Assembly: GCA_049999765.1 (NCBI GenBank)
Contig: JBNGIQ010008998.1
Coordinates: 1 to 64,000 of the forward strand
Length of the DNA: 64,000 nt
Direction of reading: 5' to 3'
DNA from: Phaeoceros laevis
Lineage: Eukaryota; Anthocerotophyta; Anthocerotopsida; Notothyladales
The notes beneath the pieces are model-generated. The model did not search any database and was not told where the DNA came from. It was given only the letters and a program-made list of their open reading frames with translations. Positions 20,171 through 31,500 of this stretch are shown piece by piece. Both the position numbers and the translations under genes were made by a program. The stretch's first letter is position 1, and every line of letters starts with the position of its first letter.

Positions 20171-21007
20171 AACATGCAAGCATTTTTCCAACAAGCATAA
20201 AACACATAGAGCCAGACTTGCCACCATTTCTTGTTACTGAAGGCGCTGGCTGCAATTTGGCTTACCGGAAACCCATACTAGTAGCTCTAGTGACTAGTCT
20301 ACTCAATTCATCTTGAGATCACTCTCATCGCATGTCGGTTCATTGCAGCCGATTACCGGTAAAAGTAGAATGGTCTCACACTTGTGTTCAACATCTAGCT
20401 AGCGAATTCCAGATACAGTACCATGTTTTTGTCCGTTCCGCTTCCCACCCTGCACAGGAAGAATTTCAGCTTGCGCTTGAGCCTTGTAATCTTACGATTG
20501 ATGATTTCCTGAGGCACCCCTGCCTCGCAGCTCTCACACCGCGACCTTTGCAGCGCAGCAGCAGGCCCGCCAAGTCAGGTCCACCGCAGACCCGCAGCAG
20601 TTCCCGCACCTCATAGTTCCCAGTGTTGCTGCGACATCTTCAGCTTCTTCGCAGTATGGCAGCCCTCCCGCGGCAGGTACCGCAGCTCGCCTCGCATCCC
20701 GCGGCCCCCGCACCGATTCTTCGTCGCCTCGCCTCTCGCAACCCGCAGCAGGCGGAGCAGCTCCTGCGCAGCCCGCCGCAGGCCTGGCAGCTCCCTGGCA
20801 GTGCCCGCATTAGGTCTCACAGTTCCCCCAGCCTGCCCTGCAGCTCCCAGCGGTTGTTGCGATACTGGTTTGGGTTTCAATCTTGCTCCTGTGAAGGTAT
20901 GCCTCAGCCTTGGTTCCTGCTTCCCAGTGAGTGAGACCAAGCGAGAACTTGTTTGAGAGCCCAATGTTACGCCGGATATTTCGCATTACATTCTACCTCA
21001 AAGCCCA
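20171..21007. other. Intergenic region, GC-rich centre
   Basis: Between 20520 and 20870 the DNA is rich in gcag/ccgc words and reads as low-complexity Pro/Gln/Arg/Ala in several frames. No domain is seen. A cryptic 5' exon of the following PPR gene could lie here, because that gene has no obvious targeting peptide from its first ATG. Confidence 0.4.
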
Positions 21008-23488
21008 ATGAGGCTTGATGAGGCTGTTAGGTCCTTGGACATCCTGGTGCAGCAAGGATCCTATGTCGACAGCTCTGTCTTGTATCGGTTGCTCAGGGGG
21101 TGCATTGCGCAAAAAAACTTGGATCTTGGCAGCCATGTTCATGATCTTGCTGTCAAAAGTGGGTACCAGTCAAACGCATTCGTTGCCAACCACATTATTT
21201 GTATGTATGCTCATCACGGGAAACTGGGGGAAGCCATCCAGGCCTTCACCATGGTCCCAGCACCAAGCCGCTACATGTGGGCTTCCATTATCCTGGCACA
21301 TGCTCGTCATGGACAGCCCGGTCAGGCCATAAGACTTTATCGGCAGATGCGAAAGTCGCTCTCGAAACCAGACAACCACATCTTTGTGGCAGTTCTGAAA
21401 GCTTGTGCATCTGCAGTGGATCTATTCTCAGGGCGAGAGGTGCATGCTGATATTCTCGCCTCACCACATGAGCCTGATATATTCGTTGGCAGTGGCCTCG
21501 TTGACATGTATGCCAAGTGTGGGAGTTTGGAGGATGCACGCAGAGTGTTTGATAATCTGCCAAGCAGAGATGTGGTTACGTGGAATACCCTGATTACTGG
21601 ATATGCCCAGCATGGGCTTTGTCAAGACGCCCTCACGTTGTATTCCAGCATGCAGAAGGAGGGCATCAGAGCAAACCATGTAACCTTTGTTGGCCTTGTG
21701 CAAGCATGTGCAAGGGTGGGAGCCCTACATCAAGGACAACAGATTCATGCACGAATTCGTGAAAGAGGACTTGAAAGCGATGTAGTAGTTGGCAACTGTC
21801 TGGTAGACATGTATGCCAAATGTGGGAGCTTGGAGCATGCCCGCAGAGTGTTTGACAATCTGTCCAGCAGGAATGTGATAAGCTGGACAGCCATGTTTGC
21901 AGGTTATGTGCAGCATGGTCTTTATGAAGAAGCTCTTGCTCTCTATGCAAGGATGCAAGCCGAAGGGAGCATTCCAGCTGATCCTGCTACCTTTGTATGT
22001 CTCCTGCAAGCTTGTGGTAGCACCGGATCCCTGCACCAGGGAATCCAGCTTCATTCACAGATTTTGGAATATGGACTTGAGATTGATGTTGTTCTTGGCA
22101 CTTGCCTGGTAGACATGTATTGCAAGTGCGGGAGCATAGAGAATGCATGTACAGTGTTCAGTAGCCTCTTGTGCAAAAATGTGGTGACATGGACTGCTAT
22201 GATTGCAGGACATGCTAAGCAGGGGCTCCGTCAAGAAGCTCTTCTGCTTTATGAGAGTATGCAAAACGAGGGCATGATTCCAACTGATGCTGCCACTTTT
22301 GTAGGCCTCCTGCAAGCGTTCGCCAGTATTTCGGCGTTCCATGAGGGGAAACAGATGCATGCACAAATTAAGGATACGGGACTGGAGGCTGATATAGTCG
22401 TCGGCAATTGTCTGATAAACATGTACGCAAAGTGCGGGAGCTTGGAGGATGCACGCAGGGTCTTTGATAGTTTGGGAAGCAAGGATGTGGTAACATGGAA
22501 TGCGATGATCGCAGGATATGCTCAACATGGGCTCGGTCAAGAAGTGCTTACTCTTTACAGAAACATGGAACAGGAGGGGATCACTTCAGCAGACGCTGTT
22601 ACATTTGTCTGCGTCCTTCAGGTGTGTGGTAGTGTGGCAGGACTGGAAAAGGGGAAAGAAATCCATGCTCAATTTTTGGAAAGTGGACTTGAGACTTCTG
22701 ATTTGTTTGTGGCAAGCACTCTTATCGACATGTATGCCAAATGTGGGAGCATGGTGGACGCCCAGCTGGTCTTTGATGAGTTGCGTGAGAGAGATATTGT
22801 CACATGGAATGCACTAGTTGCAGGGTATGCCCGCCAAGGACAGTCGGAAGTTGTCTTTCATTTGTTGCACAGGTTAACGCAGGAAGGCATAGCGCCAGAC
22901 TGCATCACGTTTATAAGTGTTCTATCCGTGTGCAATCATGGGGGTCTTGTGGAGAAAGGCCTGAAATATTTTGAGGCCATGAACAGAGAGTATGTCATCA
23001 CCCCAAGCATTGAGCACTACAATTGCATTGTCGATCTCCTAAGCCGTGCAGGGCAATTGGACAAGGCAATGGACTTGGTGAAGGCGATACCTCTCCAACC
23101 TACTATTGTGACATGGAGATCTCTGTTAGGTGCTTGTCAGAAGTGGTGTAACGTGGAGATTGGGCGACAAGCATTTGAATGTGCAGTGCAGTTAGATGAA
23201 ATTGATGCTGCAGCATATGTCCTGATGGCAAATATCTATGCCTCTGCCCACATGCACAAGGAAGAGGAGGTGGTCAAGTCGATGAAATCAAAGGTCGGTG
23301 TGTGCATGAAGTTTGGACAGAGCTGGTGGACCGACGTCAGAGGATACGTCCAGACGTTCATGGTGGGGGATCAAGAACATCAAGAGAGCGCACAGACTCA
23401 TGCAAAGCTGCGAGACACTTCTGTAAAATTAATGGAGGAAGCAGAGCAATGGGAGGTAAAAGGAGGAAAATTGATTCAGATGCTGTAA
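21008..23488 (+). CDS. PLS-class pentatricopeptide repeat protein, E-type, no DYW
   Basis: A single open frame of 826 residues built of alternating P, L and S PPR motifs. Each 35-residue class repeats typical wording such as NCLVDMYAKCGSLEDARRVF and VVTWNAMIAGYAQHGLGQE. PPR proteins bind organellar RNA one base per repeat; the PLS class with E domains acts mainly in C-to-U editing. The C-terminus follows the E1/E2 pattern (LLGACQKWCNVEIGRQAFE; YVLMANIYASA; TFMVGDQEHQE) and then stops in a short charged tail, so the DYW deaminase is absent. It would need a deaminase in trans, or act in splicing or stability. The ATG at 21008 starts inside the repeat-type leader; the only upstream codons in frame run into a TGA at 20954, so a transit peptide is missing unless an upstream exon exists. 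Confidence 0.9.
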   Translation: MRLDEAVRSLDILVQQGSYVDSSVLYRLLRGCIAQKNLDLGSHVHDLAVKSGYQSNAFVANHIICMYAHHGKLGEAIQAFTMVPAPSRYMWASIILAHARHGQPGQAIRLYRQMRKSLSKPDNHIFVAVLKACASAVDLFSGREVHADILASPHEPDIFVGSGLVDMYAKCGSLEDARRVFDNLPSRDVVTWNTLITGYAQHGLCQDALTLYSSMQKEGIRANHVTFVGLVQACARVGALHQGQQIHARIRERGLESDVVVGNCLVDMYAKCGSLEHARRVFDNLSSRNVISWTAMFAGYVQHGLYEEALALYARMQAEGSIPADPATFVCLLQACGSTGSLHQGIQLHSQILEYGLEIDVVLGTCLVDMYCKCGSIENACTVFSSLLCKNVVTWTAMIAGHAKQGLRQEALLLYESMQNEGMIPTDAATFVGLLQAFASISAFHEGKQMHAQIKDTGLEADIVVGNCLINMYAKCGSLEDARRVFDSLGSKDVVTWNAMIAGYAQHGLGQEVLTLYRNMEQEGITSADAVTFVCVLQVCGSVAGLEKGKEIHAQFLESGLETSDLFVASTLIDMYAKCGSMVDAQLVFDELRERDIVTWNALVAGYARQGQSEVVFHLLHRLTQEGIAPDCITFISVLSVCNHGGLVEKGLKYFEAMNREYVITPSIEHYNCIVDLLSRAGQLDKAMDLVKAIPLQPTIVTWRSLLGACQKWCNVEIGRQAFECAVQLDEIDAAAYVLMANIYASAHMHKEEEVVKSMKSKVGVCMKFGQSWWTDVRGYVQTFMVGDQEHQESAQTHAKLRDTSVKLMEEAEQWEVKGGKLIQML

Positions 23489-23535
23489 AGAAGTCACAGT
23501 TGCAACCTACAAGGTACATGGTGCCTGAGACAACT

Positions 23536-26500
23536 TCACAGGCTGTTCACTGATTCTAGCAAATCATGCAGTTGTTCCTGGTCGGGAGGCCCCACGACAA
23601 AAGTGTACACATCCTGATCATGTTCGATCCAGCTCTGGCTAGCTTCCAGCTTCCAAGCACATGCTTCCTCTCTCATCTGCTTGACTTTGTTTGCGCTGTC
23701 CCAAAGGCCAGCATCGGCATAAATGTTATTCATCAAGATGTATGAAGCTGAATGGCTTGCGTCAAGGTGAACAGCAAAATCGAAAACCTGCCTCCCCAGG
23801 TCTACCTTGCGATATTTCTGACAGGCCCCTAGCAAACACAGCCACAAAGCTAAATCAGGCAGCACTGGCATGGTCGCCAGCAGCTGCTCTACCTGTGTGA
23901 AATGCCCTGCACGCCCCAGGAGGTCAATCATACAACCATAATGAACAACCTGTGGTGTTACGCCGTAGTCTCTGCTCATTGAAGCGAAGTAGTCCATACC
24001 CTTGTCCACAAGACCGCTATGACTGCATGCAGAGAGAACCGAGAGAAATGTCACTGCATCTGGCCTGATACCTGCTCGCTGCATTTCCTCATAGCATTGC
24101 AGGCTTGCATAACTGTCTCCTTGTCGAGCATACGCAGCCATTAATGTCGTCCATGCCACCAAATCGGGCTCAAGTAGTGTGTGGAACACGTTGAGAGCAT
24201 CCATCATGCTTGCACATTTCCCATACGCATGAATGAGATTACTTGCCAGTAGAGGGTTCACATGGCTTCCTGAAGAGATTAGCGTTTGATGGATCTGTTT
24301 ACAAAGGCTTAAGCTACCTGTGCTGCTGCAAGCTTGTAAAACGTATGTTAGCGTGATGTCATTCGGGCTTGTGCTTTCCTGTTGCATCTGTCTGAAAAGT
24401 TGCAGACTTTTCTCTCCTTGGCCCTGCTGCACATAGGCTGCAAGCAGTGCATTCCATGAGACCACATCTCGCTCAGACAAAACGTCGAAAGCATTCCATG
24501 CATCCTGCAAGCTCCCACACTTTCCATACATGCTGATCAAGGCGTTTCCAACAAAGAGATCTTCATGAAAATCCTTCACCCTGATGTCAGCATGTATTGC
24601 TTTCCCCATTTCTAGAGACTTTATTTTAGTGGATTGTCCATTCACAGCAACCTCGCCTTCCTTCTCTGCCAGCATACCACATGCCTGCAGTGCACTCACA
24701 AATGTCCAATCATCCGGACTTGCACAATCCTCCCGCATTTGGACATACAACTGCATAACCTTATTTGCCTGGCGTTGATGGCCATATGCCACGAGCATGC
24801 CTGTCCATGTGACCACCGTCCGCTCACACAACCTAGCAAATACATCTTTCGCATCCTGCACACTCCCACACTTCCCATACATCCCAATCAGGGTGTTACC
24901 AACAAAGATATCCAAATTGTAGCCAAGTCTCTGGGCAGCACCATGTATCACCTTTCCCTTTTCCAGAGACTGAACTTTCATGGATGCCCCATCCACATAC
25001 GCATCATCTTCCATCTCTGCAAGAATACCACAAGCTTGGAGCACAATCACAAACGTCCGATTGTCCGGGCTCACACCCTCTTCCTGCATTTTCTCAAACA
25101 TCTGCAAAGCCTTGTCTGCTAGGCCCTGCTGGACGTATGCTGCAAGAATTGCAGTCCACGACACCACATTCCGAATGTGCAGCCTGTCAAAGACAATCTC
25201 TGCGTCTACAATGCTTCCAAGCTTCCCGAACAAGCTAACCAGTGTGCAACCAACAAAGACGTCTAAATCGTACCCCTTGCTCTGAGCCTCAGCATGCAGT
25301 ACTTTTCCCTGCTCCAGAGACCTCGCCCTGGTGGCTCGCACCTCATCTCCCTGTTCGCCAAGCACACAACATGCCTTCATAACGCAGACAAGTGTCCGGT
25401 CATCAGGACTGATGCATTCAATCAGCATTTGCTCATACAGCTGCATAATCCTCCACGGTTTATTGTGCAGCGCAAGTGCCACAAACATTGCATTCCACGA
25501 CCCCACATCCAACCTGGATAACCCATGAAAAACATTCTCAGCATCCACAATGCCTCCACATTTCCCGTACAAACTAACAAGTGTTGTGCCCACGTAGGCG
25601 TCCGAATCATAGCCCTTTTCCCAGGCGTTTGCATGTATTGCCTTCCCCCTCTTCAAAGATTTTACTTTGACTGGGAGCCCATCCATAATACTATCGTGTT
25701 CCCCCTCAGCAAGCATGCCACATGCTTGAAGAGTGCTCACAAAGGTCCGACTGTCTGGACTGACACCTTCTTCCTGCATTTGTTCATACAACTGCAACGC
25801 TTTTTCTTCTTGGCCCACCTGCGTGTATGCTGTAAGCATAGCATTCCATGCTACCACATCAGGCTTGGACAACCCTTCAAACACGTTCTGGGCCTCAACC
25901 ATACCCCCACACTTCGCATACATGTCAACCAGGCAAGTGGCCACGAACAAGTCCCACTCACACCCATATTTCAGCACTTCAGCATGAATGCGCTTGCCTT
26001 CCTTTACGTCTGAAAGACTGGCACAAGCTTTGAGCAGGCTGACAAAGGTGTACTTGTCTGGCTCAACACCTTCCCCTTGCATGCCATCGTACATCATTAG
26101 CGCCATACGACCTTTACCTGCTGTTGTGTATCCACAAATCACGGCGGTCCAAGAGAATGTATTTCGCTGTGGCAACCTGTAAAACACCTCAAGCCCAACA
26201 TCAAGGGCACCGCACTTCACCAGAGTGCTCACCAGATACTCACCCAGCGACAACAAAAATTCCAGCCCATGTTCGGTCATGTATGCTTGCACTCGCTTTG
26301 CCTGCGCCAGAGCTTTGGTCTTGCCGCATGCCTTCAACAGACACCTACACATAAACACCGATGCCACAGTCCCGTGACGGTCCAAGCTCAGCAGCACATC
26401 CATGGCCCTGTCCAGATGTCCGTGCTCGCAAAGGCTCTGAAATACATGACTTGGCCCACCAGGTTCGGTGAGGGAAGCCCCCAAGCCATTGTATAGTTGC

Positions 26501-26936
26501 GCATCCAAGGTATGTAACTGTCGATCCACCCACTCAGGCTTGAACTGATTGTTCAACCAGAGGGGCTCTCTTGTCAGCTTGTGCCGGAAGTCAGGGTGAC
26601 GGGAGCTTCTCTGCAAGGAAACTAAATTTTCCGTCACCCACTGCCCCATTCAAAGCAACGACAACAGTTCGAGCATCCTCTCGAGCAACATCCCCAAGGT
26701 GCTACAAGTTCTGGATCGGAATTTCCTGCCTTGTTGAGCCTGTAGTCCCACCACTGAGACGGGTCTGAGAAGAGGTCCTTCCACAGCTGCATCTGCCTCT
26801 CTACTTTTGTACCACCAGGATCTGGACACATGGAGCTGATTCTCCACCTTCCAGTGGTAGACAATGCACATATCGTGGAACGACACTTCCAGCTCGGAAC
26901 ACTGGTGAAGCACATAGTCCTTCCCAGCTCCGCCAT
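23536..26936 (-). CDS. PPR protein with N-terminal PDF (OSB-type) motif, E-type, no DYW
   Basis: The large exon 26610-23536 encodes 1,024 residues of PLS repeats ending in E1/E2 motifs (SWIEHDQDVYTFVVG). Its first residues, RSSRHPDFRHKLTREPLWLN, are the second half of a PDF motif as found in organellar single-stranded-DNA-binding OSB proteins. The first half, LWKDLFSDPSQWWDYRLNK, is read in frame from an upstream exon that ends near 26730. Joining at AAG/gc 26730 and ag/AGA 26610 gives the canonical motif spacing with a 119-bp GC-AG intron; a GT donor 18 bp further on also keeps frame. From the ATG at 26936 the product is about 1,093 residues. Four repeats carry an extra segment of up to about 16 residues between the two helices (for example GMLAEKEGEVAVNGQSTKIK). 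A role in organelle RNA editing or processing is inferred. It is convergent with the PPR gene ending at 23488, 47 bp away. Confidence 0.85.
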
Positions 26937-27055
26937 GGACAGTTTAACAGGATCGCACTTGCTGCAAAGGCTCCTGCTAGATGGGTTTTGAAATGCGACA
27001 CGAGTGTTGGTCCTACTGGATGAAATTCGCAATTGTCACCTATCGGGCTCTAACC

Positions 27056-27125
27056 GCACCGTTACAGGATGTCTTATTTATTCGAGCCCCGCACCGTTAC
27101 AGGATGTCATATTTATTCGAGCCCG
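27056..27125. repeat. 35-bp tandem duplication
   Basis: The 35-bp unit gcaccgttacaggatgtc...ttatttattcgagcccc occurs twice head to tail (27056 and 27091) with about three differences. It lies upstream of the minus-strand PPR gene, possibly in its promoter. The rest of the space up to 27425 shows nothing else recognisable. Confidence 0.8.
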
Positions 27126-27425
27126 TTCTTCACCAGGTAACCGTAAACGGATCTTTCCATAGAGTGACAGAGATATAGCGGATGCATAAGAAATGGAATG
27201 CCCTGACCAGGCCCTGCTTGATCATGAAGGCGTGAGCCATTCCTGCCGGTACATCGGTTACAAAATGACCCAAAGGCCAACACAATGCTACTTTATTGTG
27301 ACACAGTTCCTAGGCATCACTTAGCTGGTCTAACCAGCCTAGATACAGTATTAGCTTAGGTGCTACAGGGCAGTTAGTAAAATGTCTCAGTGGCTTTTCT
27401 GCATTGCCTGCCGCAGGCACTTCCA

Positions 27426-28062
27426 TCACTCCTTCCATGAAATTTCAATGCTGCGAACTTCTGGCTTCTTCTCTGGCACTTTTGGAACCGTGACGGTGAG
27501 CACACCGTTCTCCACGTTGGCTGCCACCTGATCAAATTGCACATCCTTAGGCAGCCGGAATTTCCGAAGGAATTGACCGTGAGAGCGCTCTACGCGATGC
27601 CACTTGTCGGTCTCCTTCACTTCCTCCTTGCTGCGCTCTCCGCTGATTTTAAGCACATTGCCATCCTCAATGTCGACCTTGATCTCCTCCTTCTTCAAAC
27701 CTGAATTCCGGAATGCATGAACGACTTAATCATCAACTCCAGGGCCGGGACAAGCTTACATTGTGCATGACAGAGGAAAGAGCGAAATTGGAAACTCTGC
27801 CACTGTCTAATCCCAGGAAGAACAAGAATTGAGGCAGGAGTAGAAATATACCTGGCAACTCAGCCTTGAAGACATGAGACTCAGGTGTTTCAAGCCAATC
27901 AACCTTGGTGCTCACAATTGCAGATGCGTCCCTGGCTACGGAGCGAGCCGGCGACCTCTCCGCCAACGTCAAGCTCTCAAAAGGATCCGAGAACCGCCCC
28001 AAGTTGAAAGGATCCAACAGGTCGTCGAAGTTGGATAGAGGGAAGAAGGGAGCCAACGCCAT
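27426..28062 (-). CDS. HSP20: Class I small heat shock protein (Hsp20), with intron
   Basis: Exon 1, 28062-27852, and exon 2, 27700-27426, join at codon phase 1 (CCA G/GT TTG) over a 151-bp GT-AG intron and give 161 residues, typical of cytosolic class I sHSPs. The N-terminal arm has FDDLLDPF and the alpha-crystallin domain runs from about residue 50 with [26 protein letters not shown] and the C-terminal GVLTVTVPK. The RSIEIS motif at the end corresponds to the I-x-I tail used for oligomerisation. These proteins are ATP-independent holdases that bind unfolding proteins in stress. ATG choice: the codon two before it is GTG, and [12 protein letters not shown] is a normal family start. Plant class I genes are usually intronless, so the intron is worth noting. 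Heat-shock elements lie about 150-200 bp upstream. Confidence 0.93.
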
Positions 28063-28210
28063 GTCCACAAGTCCGCGAAATGACAGAGCCTCTGAAGTTG
28101 AGAGAGTAGTTGAGATTGTCTGAAAAGTTGATTGATCCTCCCTGGGTGCGAGTCATGTTTTCTAAAGGGCATGCGAGTGTTCTAGCTGCTGGTTTGCATG
28201 CTCGGGAGTG

Positions 28211-28263
28211 TTCTAGAATCACTGCACCAGACCTGCACTCACTGGTTCGGAACTCTTCTGGAA
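28211..28263 (-). promoter_or_regulatory. Candidate heat-shock elements
   Basis: Two perfect nTTCnnGAAn units occur at 28211-28218 (ttctagaa) and 28256-28263 (ttctggaa), with a looser TTC/GAA pair at 28246-28252 between them. They lie 149-201 bp upstream of the sHSP start codon, where heat-shock factor sites are expected. The same stretch lies about 240-290 bp upstream of the divergent PPR start codon at 28502. Binding is inferred. Confidence 0.6.
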
Positions 28264-28501
28264 GCTGGTCCCGGCATCCCAGGTTAGTCGACCTGGGTTA
28301 GTCAACCTGGGTACAGACAATTAACCCCAGGTTACGGGGCCGGGGCTCTTGGACTGTGGTCCCCCGTGGAGCTCTCAGGTGCTGTATTCGACGGATCACG
28401 GTGCACACTTGGCTCTTTGCTGGTCTGTTTCTCCATGGCCCCATGCGAATTTTGTCTCTGCTTCAAGTGTGCTACAATCTATTCCAGTGTCGTTGTTTCA
28501 T

Positions 28502-31500
28502 ATGTTGCAACCTGCAAATGCATTGCATCCCGTGCTTTCGACCCCGGTGGCACTCATCGAGAGCGACAGGAGCTGCTCCTTGAGCAGCGCTCCCGCAATC
28601 TCGTACAATGGTGGAGCAAGGCGAAGAGCTGACCTTCAATTGCAGGGAAGCACTTGGCGTTCAGACTTCCAGTTTAGGACAGCAAGCAGGTCCTTGCGGA
28701 ACACTCGGCCGAAGGCTGTATCCGTGGTTTGTGCACTAACCACTTCGGATTGCCAGGTTCGTGGCAAGCAATGGTCTTGGGATTCCGGACGCTGCAAACC
28801 CGGTGCTGAAGTTCAGAGTTTGTGCGACCAGGGGCAGCTGGACAAGGCGCTGAATGTCTTGCTGCGCATGGATCAACAGGGTACTGCGGTGTCAGTGAGT
28901 ATATACAGGTGTGTATTGAAGGCATGCGCAAAAAAGAAGGCCTTGGCTCAGGCCAAACAAGTGCACGCACATTTGCTCGAACATGGGTTGGAGGGAACCA
29001 GGTTTCTTGGTGAACACATAGTGACCACATTGGTCCAGTGCGGTGGTCTTCAGGATGCGCTTCAAGTCTTTTGCCGTCTGTCACACCGCACTGTTGTCTC
29101 CTGGACAGCTTTGATCTCAGGGTACACTACGTGCAGGCAAGGGCAGGAGGCTCTGAGATTGTACAGGTGCATGTTAGATGAAGGTTTGGTGCCAGACAAG
29201 TACACCTTTGTCAGCATACTCAGAGCTTGTGGCAACCTATCAGACTTGAACAAAGGGAAGCACATGCATGCCGAGGCCGTGAAGTACGGTTATGGATCTG
29301 ATCTGCATGTGGGCACAAGTCTGGTCGACATGTATGGAAAATGTGGGAGCATTTTGGACGCACAAAAGGTGTTCAATGGGTTGTCCCACCTTGATGTGGT
29401 GGCATGGTCTGCCATGCTGGCAGCATATATTCAGCAGGGGGAAGCAGACATTGCTCTTCAATTGTATGAGCACTTGTTGCAGGAAGGCATTTGTGCAAAT
29501 GAACGTACTTTTATGAGTGTGCTTCAAGCATGTTGCATGTTGGCAGACCAGGAAGAGGCTGTTGTTGTGGATGGGCATTACGTCAAAGTAGCTGCTCTAC
29601 AAATGGGCAAGGCAACGCATATGTCTGTGTGGCGCAACGGCTTCTCTTCAGATCTGTTTGTCGGTAACACGCTAGTTAGTATGTATGGCAAGTGCGGGAG
29701 CATTTTAGATGCACAGTGTGCTTTTGATATGTTGTCTAAGCGAGATGTGGTGACATGGACTGCACTTCTTGCAGCGTACATCCAACAGGACTTAGCAGAG
29801 AGAACCTTACAGCTGTATGAAGAAATGCACAAAGCAGGAGTCAGTTCGAATGACCGTACCCTTGTTGTCATGTTGCAAGCATGTAGCGTGCTTGCAGAGG
29901 AGGCTGTTGCTGCTGGGGATCAGCAACCCAACAAGCTAGGATCTCTAAAAATGGGAAAGGTTATACATGCTAACGCTTGGAGCAAGGGTTATGATTCAAA
30001 TGTCTTTGTTGGCAACAGCCTTATAGTTATGTATGCAAATTGTGATAGCATTGGGGATGCGGAGATGGTATTTGCTGGTTTATCAGAGAGGGATGTGGTT
30101 TCATGGAATGTGTTGCTTCTTGGATATGTCCAACATGACCAAGCAGAGAAGGCCTTGCTGCTGTATGAACAAATGCATGAAGCGAGGGTAAGTCCAAATA
30201 AACAGACATTTGTGAACACTCTCCAAGCATGTGGCAATTTTGCAGACAAAGAAGAAGGTATTTTTCTGGCTGGGACATCCATGAAAGGAAAGTCGCTGGA
30301 AGTCGCCAAAGCATTACATGCTGATGCGTCCAGGAGGAACTACAGCTTTGACGTCTTTATTGCCAACACCATCATCGATGTGTATAGAAACTGTGGGAGC
30401 CTTGCAGATGCAGAGAAGGTCTTTGATGGGTTGTTTGACAGGGACGTGGTGTCGTGGACAGTGCTGCTTGCTGCTTATGTCGAGCACGGCCAAGCAACAA
30501 AGGCTATGGAGCTCTATGAGCAAATGTGGGAAGAAGGTGTCAGTCCAGACAATCGGACCTTTGTCAGTGTCCTTCAAGCATGTGCCATGCTTGCCGAGCA
30601 AGAGGAAGAATTCGTTGATAAGCAATCCATTAAGGTGAAGGCCCTGGAAAGGGGGATGGCAATACATGCTGCTGTCCAGAAGAAGGCTTATGATGTAGAT
30701 CTTTTTGTCGGGAGTACTCTCATTGGTTTGTATGCAAAGTGTGGGAGCATTGTGGATGCTCAGAATGTGTTTGATGGGTTGTCCAGGCGTGATCTGGTGT
30801 CATGCAATGCAATGCTTGCTGTATATGCCAAGTATGGGTTAGTGGAGAAGGCCTTGCACTTACACGAACAAATGTCCAACACAGGCATGAGCTTAGATGA
30901 CGTAACACTTGTTTGCATCTTACAGGCATGTGGTAATGCAGGAAGATTAGACGTCTGTAGACAGATGCATCAAACTTTATTAACAAGGGTAAACAATTTG
31001 AGCCTTGTTCAGTCAAATATTCTCATCCATGCATATGGGGGATGCGGGAGCATGGTGGATGCAAAAATTGTATTCCAAATGCTAGTCCACCCTGATGTTG
31101 TATCGTGGACGTCATTGATTCTTGGCTACGCACGTCAAGGCAACTATGGAGATAGCATTCGGTGCTATGAGGAAATGCAGCTGGCTGGTGTTGAACCAGA
31201 TGGAGTGACATTTCTGTCGCTTCTCTCTGCATGCAGTCATGCTGGGCTTGTCGACAAAGGTGTCGAGTTCTTCGAAATGATGAGCAAACATCATGGTATA
31301 ACTCCCTGGATGGAACACTATGTAAGTATGGTAGATCTTCTTGGACGTGCAGGACACTTCTCAGGAGTGGAGCATTTGTTATCCACCATGCCGCTGCCCC
31401 CTAACCTGGCCATGTGGTCATGTTTGCTCGGTGCATGTCAAAAGCATGGGAAGTTAGTCCTGGGGAGGCATGCATTTGACTGTGCAGTGCATCTGGAGCC

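Noticed and set aside
26650-27001. Two other minus frames upstream of the PPR gene as its first exon
   Set aside because: They do not read LWKDLFSDPSQWWDYRLNK; only the frame from 26936 provides the half-motif that completes the PDF sequence.
28349-28501. N-terminal extension of the PPR protein to 28349
   Set aside because: The opening codon there is TTG; the first ATG in frame is at 28502.
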